64,000 nucleotides of DNA. Origin: Actinoplanes sp. M2I2. GTDB lineage: Bacteria; Actinomycetota; Actinomycetes; Mycobacteriales; Micromonosporaceae. A program made the translations under genes and the position numbers. Positions within the stretch are counted from its first letter, which is position 1. Each line of letters opens with the position of its first letter. The stretch covers positions 62,001 through 126,000 of the forward strand of contig NZ_JALPVJ010000011.1 of the NCBI RefSeq assembly GCF_023544445.1. Reading direction: 5' to 3'. This document shows, one piece after another, positions 32,930-41,439 of this stretch. The notes beneath the pieces are model-generated. The model was not told where the DNA came from. It made no database searches and was given only the letters and a program-made list of their open reading frames with translations.

Positions 32930-33946
32930 ATGACGTCTTCTGTCGGTCTTGATCGGGTTCTGGAGCCGGCCGGTGTGCTGCCCCAGGCGGCCTGGCGGCT
33001 CGACGCGAGCCCCGAGATCAGCGAGGACGAGGTCCGGGTCCGGGTCGAGCGGCTCAACCTGGACGCCGCGAGCTACCGCCAGCTGTCCGAGAAGCACGGC
33101 GGGGACGGCGCCGCGATCCGGGCCGAGGTGCTGGAGATCGTCGGCGCCCGCGGCAAGATGCACAACCCGGTCACCGGGTCGGGCGGCATGCTGATCGGCG
33201 TCGTCGAGGAGGTCGGCCCGCGTTCGCCGCTCGGCGTCCAGCCGGGCGACCGGGTGGCCACGCTGGTCTCGCTGACCCTCACCCCGCTCCGGATCACCGA
33301 CGGGCTGCGGGACTGGGACGGCCGCGGCGAGCAGGTGCCGGCGGCCGGGACGGCGATCCTGTTCGGCCGCTCGATCGTCGGGGTGCTGCCCGCCGACCTG
33401 GCCCCCGAGCTGGCCCTGGCGGTCTACGACGTGTGCGGCGCCCCCGCGCTGACCGACCGGGTCGTCCGCGGCTACGACCGGCCGGCCGTGGCCGTGCTCG
33501 GTGGCGCGGGCAAGAGCGGCTCGCTCGCCCTGGCCGCCGCGCGCCTGGCCGGGGCCCGGACGATCGGCGTCGTGCGCGACGAGGGCGAGGCGGTGGCCCT
33601 GCGCGCGGCCGGGATCGCCGACGTGGTGGTGGTCGCCGACGCGCGCAACCCGGTCGAGGTCGCCGCGGCGGTGGGGGAGCCGGCCACGGTCACGGTGGTC
33701 TGCGTGGACGTTCCCGGCTGCGAGCACGGCGCGATCCTGGCCACCGCCCCCGGCGGTACGGTGATCTTCTTCTCGATGGCCACGAGCTTCCCGGCCGCCG
33801 CCCTGGGGGCCGAGGGGCTGGCCGCCGACGTGACGATGCTCATCGGCAACGGCTACGTCCCCGGTCACGCCGAGTTCGCCGTCGGCCTGCTGCGCCGCGT
33901 ACCGGCGGTCCGGTCCCTCTTCGAAGCCCGTCTCGCGAGAGACTGA
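32930..33946 (+). CDS. kdd: L-erythro-3,5-diaminohexanoate dehydrogenase
   Basis: Kdd oxidises 3,5-diaminohexanoate to 5-amino-3-oxohexanoate with NAD(P) in lysine fermentation. The 338-residue protein is an MDR-like two-domain enzyme: N-terminal part RVERLNLDAASYRQLSE, IVGARGKMHNPVTGSGGMLI, GVVEEVGP; then a Rossmann domain VAVLGGAGKSGSLALAAARL and GGTVIFFSMATSFPAAALG. The HNPVTGSGG and FSMATSF motifs are characteristic. ATG 32930 has AAGGTGGGG upstream. First gene of the plus-strand lysine operon; 5 bp before the amidohydrolase gene. Confidence 0.88.
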   Translation: MTSSVGLDRVLEPAGVLPQAAWRLDASPEISEDEVRVRVERLNLDAASYRQLSEKHGGDGAAIRAEVLEIVGARGKMHNPVTGSGGMLIGVVEEVGPRSPLGVQPGDRVATLVSLTLTPLRITDGLRDWDGRGEQVPAAGTAILFGRSIVGVLPADLAPELALAVYDVCGAPALTDRVVRGYDRPAVAVLGGAGKSGSLALAAARLAGARTIGVVRDEGEAVALRAAGIADVVVVADARNPVEVAAAVGEPATVTVVCVDVPGCEHGAILATAPGGTVIFFSMATSFPAAALGAEGLAADVTMLIGNGYVPGHAEFAVGLLRRVPAVRSLFEARLARD

Positions 33947-33951
33947 CGGGC

Positions 33952-35466
33952 ATGATTGAGGTGCTCTACACCCACGGCCGCTTCTACTCCGCCGCCGACC
34001 CGCGGGCCACCGCCATGCTGGTCCGCGACGGCCGGATCGCCTGGCTCGGCGACGCCGCCGACGCGCCGCCGGCCGGCCGCACCGTCGACCTGGAGAACGG
34101 CCTGGTCACCCCGGCCTTCGTCGACGCCCACCTGCACGCCACCGACACGGGCCTGGCCATCGACGGCCTCGATCTGTCGGCGGTCCGGGCCCGGGATGAG
34201 CTGCTGGCCGCGGTCGAGCGGTTCGCCGCGACCCGTCCGGCCGGCGGGGTCGTGCACGGCCACGGCTGGGACGAGTCGACGTGGGCCGACCAGACGCTGC
34301 CGACGGCGGCCGAGCTCGGCCGCGCCGCCGGCGGCCGCCCGGTCTACCTGTCGCAGGCCTCGGTGCATTCCGCGCTGGCCTCCCCGGCCCTGCTGGCCGC
34401 GGCCGGCCTGCCGGTCGGTCAGGGCCTGGTCAAGGAGGAGCACCACCACGCCGTACGGGCCATCGCCCTCAACGATCTGACCCCGGCGCAGCGGACGACG
34501 GCGCAGCGGGCCGCGCTGGCCCGGGCCGCCTCCCTGGGCATCGCGGCGGTGCACGAGTGCGGCGGTCCGGGCACGTCGAGCGAGGCCGACTTCACCTCGG
34601 TGCTGGCGCTCAACGGTCAGGGCCTGCCGCGGGTGTACGGCTACTGGGGCGAGCTGGGCGGGGCCGTCAAGGCCAAGGAGCTGGGCGCGGTCGGCGCCGC
34701 CGGCGACCTGTACGCGGACGGCGCCCTCGGGTCGACCACGGCCTCGGTCCGGTCGCCGTACACCGGCGGTGGCTGCGGCGAGGCGTTCCTGAGCGCCGAA
34801 CAGGCCGCCGACCACCTGCTCGACTGCGTCACGGTCGGCGTGCAGGGCGGTTTCCACGCCATCGGCGACGCCGCCATCGAGACCGTCCTCGAGGGGTTCG
34901 CGCTGGCCGCCCGGTCGGTCGGCGTCGACGCGGTCCGGGCCGGGCACCACCGCATCGAGCACGTCGAGCTGATCGACAAGCCGATGATCGCGCGGATGGT
35001 CGAGTTCGGGGTGATCGCCTCGGTTCAGCCGGTGTTCGACGCGCTCTGGGGCGGCCCCGACCGGATGTACGCGCAGCGGCTCGGGGTGGAACGCGCGATG
35101 GCGTCCAACCCGATCGGGGCGATGCACGCGACCGGGGTGCAGCTGGCCTTCGGCTCCGACTCGCCGGTCACCGCGCTCGACCCGTGGGCGGTGGTCGTCG
35201 CGGCGGCGGCCCCGCGCAACCCGGTCTACCGGATGAGTGTGCGGGCGGCGTTCGCGGCGTCGACGCGGGGCGGCTGGCGGGCCGCGGGGGTCGGCGACGC
35301 CGGGGTGCTCGCGCCGGGCCAGTCGGCCACCTTCGCCGTGTGGGAGACCCCGTCCGGCGTACGGGAGGGTCTGCCCGCCCTGCTGCCGGAGCTCGACGGC
35401 GCGGAACCCGCGCGGCCGGTGTGCCGCCGCACAGTCCTGCAGGGCGAAATGATCCACGAGATCTGA
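33952..35466 (+). CDS. YtcJ-like amidohydrolase
   Basis: The 504-residue protein is a metal-dependent amidohydrolase of the YtcJ type: VTPAFVDAHLHATDTGLA (HxH ligands), VHGHGWDESTW, LYADGALGSTTASVRSPYTG, GFHAIGDAAIETVLEGF, HHRIEHVELI, and FGSDSPVTALDPW (final Asp). It lies tightly inside the lysine operon (5 bp after kdd, 14 bp before kamD), so its substrate is probably an amide, lactam or acylated intermediate of lysine catabolism; that is inference. The usual next enzyme, Kce (a DUF849 protein), is absent. Confidence 0.85.
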   Translation: MIEVLYTHGRFYSAADPRATAMLVRDGRIAWLGDAADAPPAGRTVDLENGLVTPAFVDAHLHATDTGLAIDGLDLSAVRARDELLAAVERFAATRPAGGVVHGHGWDESTWADQTLPTAAELGRAAGGRPVYLSQASVHSALASPALLAAAGLPVGQGLVKEEHHHAVRAIALNDLTPAQRTTAQRAALARAASLGIAAVHECGGPGTSSEADFTSVLALNGQGLPRVYGYWGELGGAVKAKELGAVGAAGDLYADGALGSTTASVRSPYTGGGCGEAFLSAEQAADHLLDCVTVGVQGGFHAIGDAAIETVLEGFALAARSVGVDAVRAGHHRIEHVELIDKPMIARMVEFGVIASVQPVFDALWGGPDRMYAQRLGVERAMASNPIGAMHATGVQLAFGSDSPVTALDPWAVVVAAAAPRNPVYRMSVRAAFAASTRGGWRAAGVGDAGVLAPGQSATFAVWETPSGVREGLPALLPELDGAEPARPVCRRTVLQGEMIHEI

Positions 35467-35480
35467 GGAACGGAGTACGG

Positions 35481-37040
35481 GTGGCGTCCAAGCTTGATCT
35501 GGACCCGCGGGTGGTGCGCGCGGCGCGCCGGCTCGCCGCACGGGCCGGGCAGCCGGTGGTCGATCTGGCCCGCTCGCACACCACCGTGTCGGTGGAGCGG
35601 GCGGTGCTGCGGCTGGCCGGCGTGCACGGGGCCGACCAGGACGGCATCCCCTGGGTCAACCGGCTGGTCGACGCGGTGCGCGCCGACGTCGGGCTGGGGC
35701 ACGGGGTCGCCGTCCCGGTGTTTCATGCCCTGCGCAGCTCCGGGGTCGACGATCTCACCGTGCTGGCCCAGAAGGCCGCCGCGGGCGCGGTCCGGTTCGA
35801 CGTGCCCGATCGGAAGGCGGACGTCACGGCGGCCCGCCGGGCGGCGAAGAGGGCGACCGGCCGCGGACTGACGACCGTCGACCGGCGGCGGGCCGAACGG
35901 GACCGGCTGATCAAGCGGTACGGGGATCCGCAGCAGCGCCCCTGGATCTATCTGATCGTGGCGACCGGCGACATCGTCGAGGACATCCCACAGGCCCAGG
36001 CGGCCGCCCGGGCCGGGGCCGACGTGATCGCGGTGATCCGGTCGACCGGGCAGTCGCTGCTCGACTACGTGCCCGAGGGCGCCACCCGCGAGGGCTTCGC
36101 CGGCACCTACGCCACCCAGGAGAACTTCCGGCTGATGCGGGCCGCGCTGGACGAGACGTCCAGGGAGCTCGGGCGGTACGTGCGGCTGACCAACTACGCG
36201 TCCGGGTTGTGCATGCCCGAGATCGCCGCCCTGGCCGGGCTGGAACGGCTCGACATGATGCTCAACGACTCCATGTACGGCATCCTGTTCCGCGACATCA
36301 ACCCGATCCGCACCTTCGTCGACCAGCGGTTCAGCCGGCAGGTCCACGCCCGCGCCGGCATCATCATCAACACCGGCGAGGACAACTACCTGACCACCGC
36401 CGACGCCGTCGAGGCGGCCCACACGGTGACGGTGTCGCAGCTGCTCAACGAGTTCTTCGCGCACGAGGCCGGGCTGGCCGACTGGCAGCTCGGCCTGGGC
36501 CACGCTTTCGAGATCAACCCGGAGCTGCCCGAGTCGTTCCGCCTGGAGCTGGCGCACGCGCTGCTGGCCCGCGAGCTGTTCCCGGACGCGCCGCTCAAGT
36601 GGATGCCGCCGACCAAGCACATGACCGGCGACGTCTTCCGCGGCAACCTGCTCGACGGGTTCTTCAACCTGGCCGGCGCGCTCACCGGCCAGAGCATCCT
36701 GCTGGTCGGCATGATGACCGAGGCGGTGGTGACGCCGTGGCTGTCCGACCGCGACATCGCCCTGCAGAACGTGCGCTACGTGCTCACCGGGGCCGGCAAC
36801 CTGCACGAGGACTTCGTCCCGGCGCCCGGCGGCTTCATCCAGCAGCGCGCCCACGCGGTGCTGGGCGAGGCCGTCGAGCTGCTGGAGAAGATCGTCGACG
36901 ACTCGCTGCTGACCGCGATCGCCGAGGGCACCTTCGGCATCATGAAGCGGCCGGCCGACCGGGGCAAGGGCCTCGACGGCGTCGCCCGGCACGAGGAGGA
37001 CTACTTCAATCCAGTGACAGAGGCGCTGGAGCACCGGTGA
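35481..37040 (+). CDS. kamD: Lysine 5,6-aminomutase alpha subunit
   Basis: With KamE it moves the terminal amino group of beta-lysine (or D-lysine) using adenosylcobalamin and PLP. The 519-residue protein shows family stretches: WIYLIVATGDIVEDIPQAQA, ADVIAVIRSTGQSLLDYVPE, GATREGFAGTYATQENFRLM, NYASGLCMPEIAALAG, MYGILFRDIN, and MPPTKHMTGDVFRGNLLDG. Start GTG 35481 follows GAGGAACGGAG. Its TGA lies in GTGAG (37037-37041), the form expected when the next gene begins with an overlapping GTGA. Here, however, the next gene is an AAA ATPase and kamE comes 1.96 kb later. Confidence 0.95.
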   Translation: MASKLDLDPRVVRAARRLAARAGQPVVDLARSHTTVSVERAVLRLAGVHGADQDGIPWVNRLVDAVRADVGLGHGVAVPVFHALRSSGVDDLTVLAQKAAAGAVRFDVPDRKADVTAARRAAKRATGRGLTTVDRRRAERDRLIKRYGDPQQRPWIYLIVATGDIVEDIPQAQAAARAGADVIAVIRSTGQSLLDYVPEGATREGFAGTYATQENFRLMRAALDETSRELGRYVRLTNYASGLCMPEIAALAGLERLDMMLNDSMYGILFRDINPIRTFVDQRFSRQVHARAGIIINTGEDNYLTTADAVEAAHTVTVSQLLNEFFAHEAGLADWQLGLGHAFEINPELPESFRLELAHALLARELFPDAPLKWMPPTKHMTGDVFRGNLLDGFFNLAGALTGQSILLVGMMTEAVVTPWLSDRDIALQNVRYVLTGAGNLHEDFVPAPGGFIQQRAHAVLGEAVELLEKIVDDSLLTAIAEGTFGIMKRPADRGKGLDGVARHEEDYFNPVTEALEHR

Positions 37041-37109
37041 GAACAGACAGGACACCCAGACTGCGATTTACTGGCGCCGACGAGTGGCCGAACTCAACGG
37101 AGCGCATTC

Positions 37110-38423
37110 ATGTTGCGTAGTTTCCGCGTTACCAATCACCGCTCCTTGCGGAACGAGCAGGAACTTCTGCTGATGCCGGCGGTGGAGAGCGGGGCCCGGG
37201 TCCTGCCGGTGGCGGCGGTGTTCGGCGCGAATGCCTCGGGCAAGTCCAACCTGGTCGACGCATTGGGATGGATGGATCGAGCGGTGCAATCCTCCTACCG
37301 CTCATGGGAGGCCGAGTCCGGGGTACCGCGCGACCCGTATCGGCTGGACGACGTGTCCGCCGCCGAGCCCTCAGATTTCACGGTCGAACTGATCCTGGAC
37401 GGCGTGCAGGTGGTGTACGGCTTCACCGCGGACCAGGACACCGTGATCGAGGAGTGGTTGCACAGTTACCCGGACGACGAGCGGTCGGTGACGTTCGAGA
37501 GACGGGGACGAACGGTCGAGTTCGGTCCGGCAGTGCGGGGCGGTCAAGACCGAGCGGAGCTGCTGGGCAGTTTGCTTCGCGACAACGCACTGCTGCTGAG
37601 CACCGCGGTTCAGGCCGGACAGGAGGATTTGCTGCCGGTCTATCGATGGTTCCGCGACAAATTGCGGATCCTCGGAAGTCAGCGATCCTGGGCCCGGACG
37701 CCCGGCACAGTCAGTGCTCGAATCCTCGAAGCGGCGCACCGTCATCCGGAGTTCGCGGATCTGCTCAGGGCGGCCGATCTGGGAATTTCCGGCGTGGAGG
37801 TGGTCCCGTCGCCCGAGGAGCTCGACCGGGCCCGGCACGCGGCCCGCCTGCTGGCCGCCGACTCCGGAACGGCGCAACGGCAGATCGCCGAGACGCTTCT
37901 GGATGACCGGCGGCGAGCCGGGCAGCTCAAGCAGGAAGTGAACTTCCTGCACGGCAAGGACGGTCGTCGGCTCGGTCTCGCGGACCAGTCCCACGGAACG
38001 CTGGCCTGGGCCGACCTACTGCTCGCGGCCTTGTCCGCGCTCGAAGCAGGAGCGGTGCTGGTCATCGATGAGATCGATGCGAGCCTGCATCCCCGGCTGA
38101 CCGCCCGGCTCGTCGAGCTCTTCCGGAACGACGACACCAACCGGCACCAGTCTCAACTGGTGTTCACCACCCACGACGCGACCCTCCTCGGGTCGGACCT
38201 CGGCGATGAGGAAGTCCTCGCGCGCGACGAGATCTGGTTCGTCGAGAAGCGGGAAGGCGCATCGGCCCTTTATCCCTTGTCGGACTTCGAAGGACCGGAG
38301 CGCGAGCACAGAGAAAGTCGATACTTGGCGGGTAGCTACGGAGCTGTCCCCGCGCTTTTCACCGATACGCTTGTCGACTCGCTCCGACGGAATCGGACGG
38401 GATCCGCCGATGCCGAATCGTAG
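37110..38423 (+). CDS. AAA ATPase of an AbiL-like (RloA/RloB) defence pair
   Basis: The 437-residue protein is an OLD/RloA-like ABC-type ATPase. It starts MLRSFRVTNHRSLRNEQELL, with Walker A GANASGKS at 39-46, a signature-like QSHGTLAW, Walker B VLVIDEID (Asp320-Glu321), and the D-loop/H-switch DASLHP and VFTTHDA. Together with an RloB partner this matches AbiLi of the lactococcal AbiL abortive-infection system. It overlaps the RloB gene by 14 bp. Sampled lines are about 60-65 percent GC against about 68-72 in the flanking kam genes. It lies between kamD and kamE, where it has no expected metabolic role. Confidence 0.85.
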   Translation: MLRSFRVTNHRSLRNEQELLLMPAVESGARVLPVAAVFGANASGKSNLVDALGWMDRAVQSSYRSWEAESGVPRDPYRLDDVSAAEPSDFTVELILDGVQVVYGFTADQDTVIEEWLHSYPDDERSVTFERRGRTVEFGPAVRGGQDRAELLGSLLRDNALLLSTAVQAGQEDLLPVYRWFRDKLRILGSQRSWARTPGTVSARILEAAHRHPEFADLLRAADLGISGVEVVPSPEELDRARHAARLLAADSGTAQRQIAETLLDDRRRAGQLKQEVNFLHGKDGRRLGLADQSHGTLAWADLLLAALSALEAGAVLVIDEIDASLHPRLTARLVELFRNDDTNRHQSQLVFTTHDATLLGSDLGDEEVLARDEIWFVEKREGASALYPLSDFEGPEREHRESRYLAGSYGAVPALFTDTLVDSLRRNRTGSADAES

Positions 38424-39000
38424 GCCTTCCCAGCGTCGGCGGCCGCCCTCCCGTACGGCACTGCCCCGGTATCTGGTCGTGATCGGAGCCGACCGCACCG
38501 AAGCTGACTATCTGCGGGGTTTGCGGGCGTCAGGACGTACGGCTCCCGTCACAATGCGGTTGGCTCTCAAGCCCGGTTCGCCGGATCAACTGGTACACCA
38601 TGCGCAGGGCGAGTTCGACCGGACCAGGTTCGACGAGGCGTGGTGTGTGACGGACGTCGACCATTACGAGCGCGAGGGCGGCAAGGTCTCGGCGGCCGTC
38701 ACTCTCGCGGCCGCAGCGGGCATCCAAGTCGCCGTTTCCAACCCGTGCTTCGAGGTCTGGCTGTTGCTGCACCACGAACCGTGCACTGCCGCATATGAGA
38801 ATTGCACTGCGGTGGTCCGCAGGCTGCGCAAAATCCTTCCCTCGTACGACAAGACCCGGCTCAGCTTCGACGACTTCGGCGACGGGCTGGACCGCGCGAT
38901 CGAGCGGGCGCAACGGCTGGATCCGAGTGGGCGGGAGCATGTCCGAAACCCGTCGACCGGCGTCTGGCGCCTCGTCACAGCGATTCTGGAGCAGAAGTGA
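38410..39000 (+). CDS. RloB-family protein (AbiLii-like)
   Basis: The 196-residue protein is a clear RloB: LVVIGADRTEADYLRGLRAS near the N-terminus (the usual Glu-Gly is Gly-Ala here), DVDHYER (Asp82, Asp84), VAVSNPCFEVWLLLHHEP (Glu115), and a basic C-terminus. RloB resembles Toprim-like nuclease folds and is the likely effector activated by the ATPase partner; mechanism not proven. ATG 38410 overlaps the ATPase gene by 14 bp. Its TGA overlaps the kamE GTG by 4 bp (GTGA), coupling defence and metabolic translation. Confidence 0.88.
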   Translation: MPNRRPSQRRRPPSRTALPRYLVVIGADRTEADYLRGLRASGRTAPVTMRLALKPGSPDQLVHHAQGEFDRTRFDEAWCVTDVDHYEREGGKVSAAVTLAAAAGIQVAVSNPCFEVWLLLHHEPCTAAYENCTAVVRRLRKILPSYDKTRLSFDDFGDGLDRAIERAQRLDPSGREHVRNPSTGVWRLVTAILEQK

Positions 39001-39731
39001 GCATCGTCCGGCCGTACGGGGACACCACCGGGGACGGGATGGTGCAGCTGTCGTTCACGCTGCCGATCCCGCACGACAAGCGGGCCGAGGGCGCCGCGGT
39101 CCAGCTGGCCAACAAGATGGGCATGGACCCGGCGCTGCTCGTGCACGCCAAGCCGATGGGCGAGGGGTTCACGTTCTTCGTCGTCTACGGCAAGGTCGCC
39201 CACCTCGTCAACACCGACAAGGTGCAGGTCGTCGAGCGCGACTTCCCGCTGCTGAGCGCCAAGGAGGTCAACGCGGTCATCAAGCGGCGGCTGCGCCGGC
39301 GGCTCAACGTGGTCGGGGCGTGCATCGGCACCGACGCGCACACCGTCGGCATCGACGCGATCCTCAACCTCAAGGGGATCGCGGGGGAGAAGGGCCTGGA
39401 GTACTACAGCGAGCTGTCGGTGACCAACATGGGCGCGCAGGTCTCGGTGCCCGACCTGGTCGAGACCGCCCGCGAGCGTAAGGCCGACGCGGTGCTGGTC
39501 TCCCAGGTGGTCACCCAGCGCGACGCACACCTGCAGAACACGCGGGCCATGTCGGCCGCCTTCCGGGAGGCCCTGCCGGCCGGTCGCCGTCCGCTTCTGA
39601 TCGTCGGCGGGCCGCGCTTCGACGAGCTGATGGCCGGCGAGCTCGGCGTCGACCGCATCTTCACGCGGGGCACCACGCCCCGCGAAGTCGCCTCGTATCT
39701 CGTCCACGCCATCACCGGGAGCTCTTCGTGA
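38997..39731 (+). CDS. kamE: Lysine 5,6-aminomutase beta subunit
   Basis: The 244-residue protein carries the adenosylcobalamin domain: Asp113-x-His115-x-x-Gly118 in IGTDAHTVGID, the base-off B12 motif. Other family parts are MVQLSFTLPIPHDKRAEGAA, FFVVYGKVAHLV, and VLVSQVVTQRDAHLQN, with GPRFDELMAGELGVD near the end. Start is GTG 38997, overlapping the RloB stop; the natural partner kamD is separated by the inserted pair. It overlaps the kal start by 4 bp. Confidence 0.95.
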   Translation: MSIVRPYGDTTGDGMVQLSFTLPIPHDKRAEGAAVQLANKMGMDPALLVHAKPMGEGFTFFVVYGKVAHLVNTDKVQVVERDFPLLSAKEVNAVIKRRLRRRLNVVGACIGTDAHTVGIDAILNLKGIAGEKGLEYYSELSVTNMGAQVSVPDLVETARERKADAVLVSQVVTQRDAHLQNTRAMSAAFREALPAGRRPLLIVGGPRFDELMAGELGVDRIFTRGTTPREVASYLVHAITGSSS

Positions 39732-40093
39732 TCACGGTCACCCACCGCCGCTATGTCCCGTACTCGCACGCGCATTACGCGGGCAACCTGGTCGACGGGG
39801 CGTACTCGCTCGGCCTGTTCGGCGACGTGGCCACCGAGGTGTGCATCCGGCTCGACGGCGACGAGGGGCTGTTCGCCTCGTACGACGACGTTCAGTTCAA
39901 GGCCCCGGTCCAGGCGGGCGACGTGCTCGAGATCGTCGCCACGGTGACCCGGATGGGCACCCGGTCGCGGACGATCGCGTTCGAGTCGCGGGTCGTCTGC
40001 CGGGGCACGGCCGGGTCGGCCGCCGCCGTGCTGGACGAGCCGATCGTCGCGGTGACCGCCACCGGCACGGTCGTCGTCCCGCCGGCGGCGTGA
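39728..40093 (+). CDS. kal: 3-aminobutyryl-CoA ammonia-lyase (hotdog fold)
   Basis: Kal removes ammonia from 3-aminobutyryl-CoA to give crotonyl-CoA late in lysine fermentation. The 121-residue product is a single hotdog domain: RRYVPYSHAHYAGNLVDGAY, SLGLFGDVATEVCIRLDGDE, LFASYDDVQFKAPVQAGDVL, and strand-rich RSRTIAFESRVVC. The HAHYAGNLV motif and operon position identify it. It overlaps kamE and the reactivase gene by 4 bp each, so the three are tightly coupled. Confidence 0.88.
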   Translation: MITVTHRRYVPYSHAHYAGNLVDGAYSLGLFGDVATEVCIRLDGDEGLFASYDDVQFKAPVQAGDVLEIVATVTRMGTRSRTIAFESRVVCRGTAGSAAAVLDEPIVAVTATGTVVVPPAA

Positions 40094-41340
40094 GCACCGC
40101 GGTCTGCGTCGACGTCGGATCCACGTACACCAAGGCTGCCCTCGTCGACCTGGGCGCCGGCCGGCTGGTGCGCCGGGCCGAGGTCCCGACCACCACGGCG
40201 GGCGACGTCCTGACCGGTCTTGATCAGGCGGTGGCGGCGGTCGGGGGCGGCGACGAGCTGTACGTGTGCTCGTCCGCCGGGGGCGGGCTGCGACTGGCTG
40301 TGGTCGGCTACGAGTCGCTGGTCACCGCCGAGGCCGGGCACCGGGTCGGGTTGTCGGCGGGCGCCCGCGTGGTGCACGTGGCGGCCGGGCTGCTGGACGG
40401 CCGGGCCGTGACCGCGCTGCGCGAGTCCCGTCCGGATGTGATCCTGCTCGTCGGCGGCACCGACGGCGGCGACGGCGAGGTGCTGGCCCACAACGCCCAC
40501 CGGCTGGCCACCTCCCGGCTGCGCGTGCCGGTCGTGGTGGCCGGCAACGCCGAGGTCCGCGACGAGGCGGCGGCCCGGCTGGGCGCGCGGCGGGTCCCGG
40601 TGACCGTCACGGGCAACGTGCTGCCCCGGATCGGCGTGCTCGACCCCGGTCCCGCGCGGGCGGCGATCCGCGAGGTGTTCCTGCGGCACGTGATCGGCGG
40701 CAAGCGGCTCTCGAAGGGCCCGCGGTTCGCGTCGCTGGTGCGGGCGGCCACGCCGGACGCGGTCCTGGCGGGCGTCGAGCTGCTCGCTGACGGCACGGGA
40801 GCGGGGGTCCTGGTGGTCGACGTGGGCGGGGCGACCACGGACGTCTATTCGGCTCTGGTGCCCGACGCCGAGAGCGAGTCGGGTCCGCGGCGCGACGTGG
40901 CCGGCACGCTGTGGCGGTCCCGGACGGTCGAGGGCGACCTCGGCGTCGCCGTCGGCGCCGACGGCACCCGCGCGGCCGCGATCGCCGAGAAGTTGGCACT
41001 ACCGGATCGGGGGACCCGGCCGGGTGACTATGAGTTAGCCGCGGCGGCCGCCACGATCGCCCTGCGGCGGCACGCCCGCGGTCACTCGTCCGGTCCCGGG
41101 CAGCCCCGCACGGGCGGCCGGGATCTGCGCGACGTCCGTCTGGTGGTCGGCTCCGGGGGCGTGCTGCGCCACGGCGGCGGGCCGTATGTGCTGGACGCGG
41201 TGCTGTCTGACCAGTCAGGCGGCTGGGCCGCGCCCACCTCGGCCCGCACGGTCGTCGACCAGCAGTACGTCCTGGCCGCCGCGGGCCTGCTGGCCATCGA
41301 TCACCGTGCCGCCGCCACCGCCCTGGTGAACAGCCTGTAG
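40090..41340 (+). CDS. MutL/GlmL-type reactivating factor for B12 aminomutase
   Basis: The 416-residue protein is an ASKHA-fold ATPase related to GlmL (MutL of glutamate mutase): VCVDVGSTYTKAALVDLGAG (phosphate-1), DVILLVGGTDGGDGEVLAHN, VVDVGGATTDVYSALV (phosphate-2), and LVVGSGGVLRH. Proteins of this type are thought to help B12-dependent aminomutases exchange damaged cofactor; in lysine loci they sit with kamD/kamE. Start GTG 40090 overlaps kal. Last gene of the operon. Confidence 0.85.
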   Translation: MSTAVCVDVGSTYTKAALVDLGAGRLVRRAEVPTTTAGDVLTGLDQAVAAVGGGDELYVCSSAGGGLRLAVVGYESLVTAEAGHRVGLSAGARVVHVAAGLLDGRAVTALRESRPDVILLVGGTDGGDGEVLAHNAHRLATSRLRVPVVVAGNAEVRDEAAARLGARRVPVTVTGNVLPRIGVLDPGPARAAIREVFLRHVIGGKRLSKGPRFASLVRAATPDAVLAGVELLADGTGAGVLVVDVGGATTDVYSALVPDAESESGPRRDVAGTLWRSRTVEGDLGVAVGADGTRAAAIAEKLALPDRGTRPGDYELAAAAATIALRRHARGHSSGPGQPRTGGRDLRDVRLVVGSGGVLRHGGGPYVLDAVLSDQSGGWAAPTSARTVVDQQYVLAAAGLLAIDHRAAATALVNSL

Positions 41341-41403
41341 CCCGAACGGGTACGTCGGATGACACGCCGACGAACGCGACACGCCCGAGGACGGGGACGG
41401 CGG

Positions 41404-41434
41404 TTGACAGACCTCCGGGGGCCGGACGTACCGT
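41404..41434 (+). promoter_or_regulatory. Candidate promoter for a non-coding RNA
   Basis: TTGACA (41404-41409) is a perfect -35 box. TACCGT (41429-41434) fits the TAnnnT -10 pattern at 19-bp spacing, slightly long. It lies 63 bp past the operon end and 427 bp before the next gene start. Confidence 0.45.
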
Positions 41435-41439
41435 CGTCG

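Noticed and set aside
31441..33057. Longer KamA reading frame starting upstream of TTG 32796
   Set aside because: The extra N-terminal text is Ser/Arg-rich, runs into the kdd gene and lacks similarity to the family; AGGGAGG before the TTG supports the shorter form.
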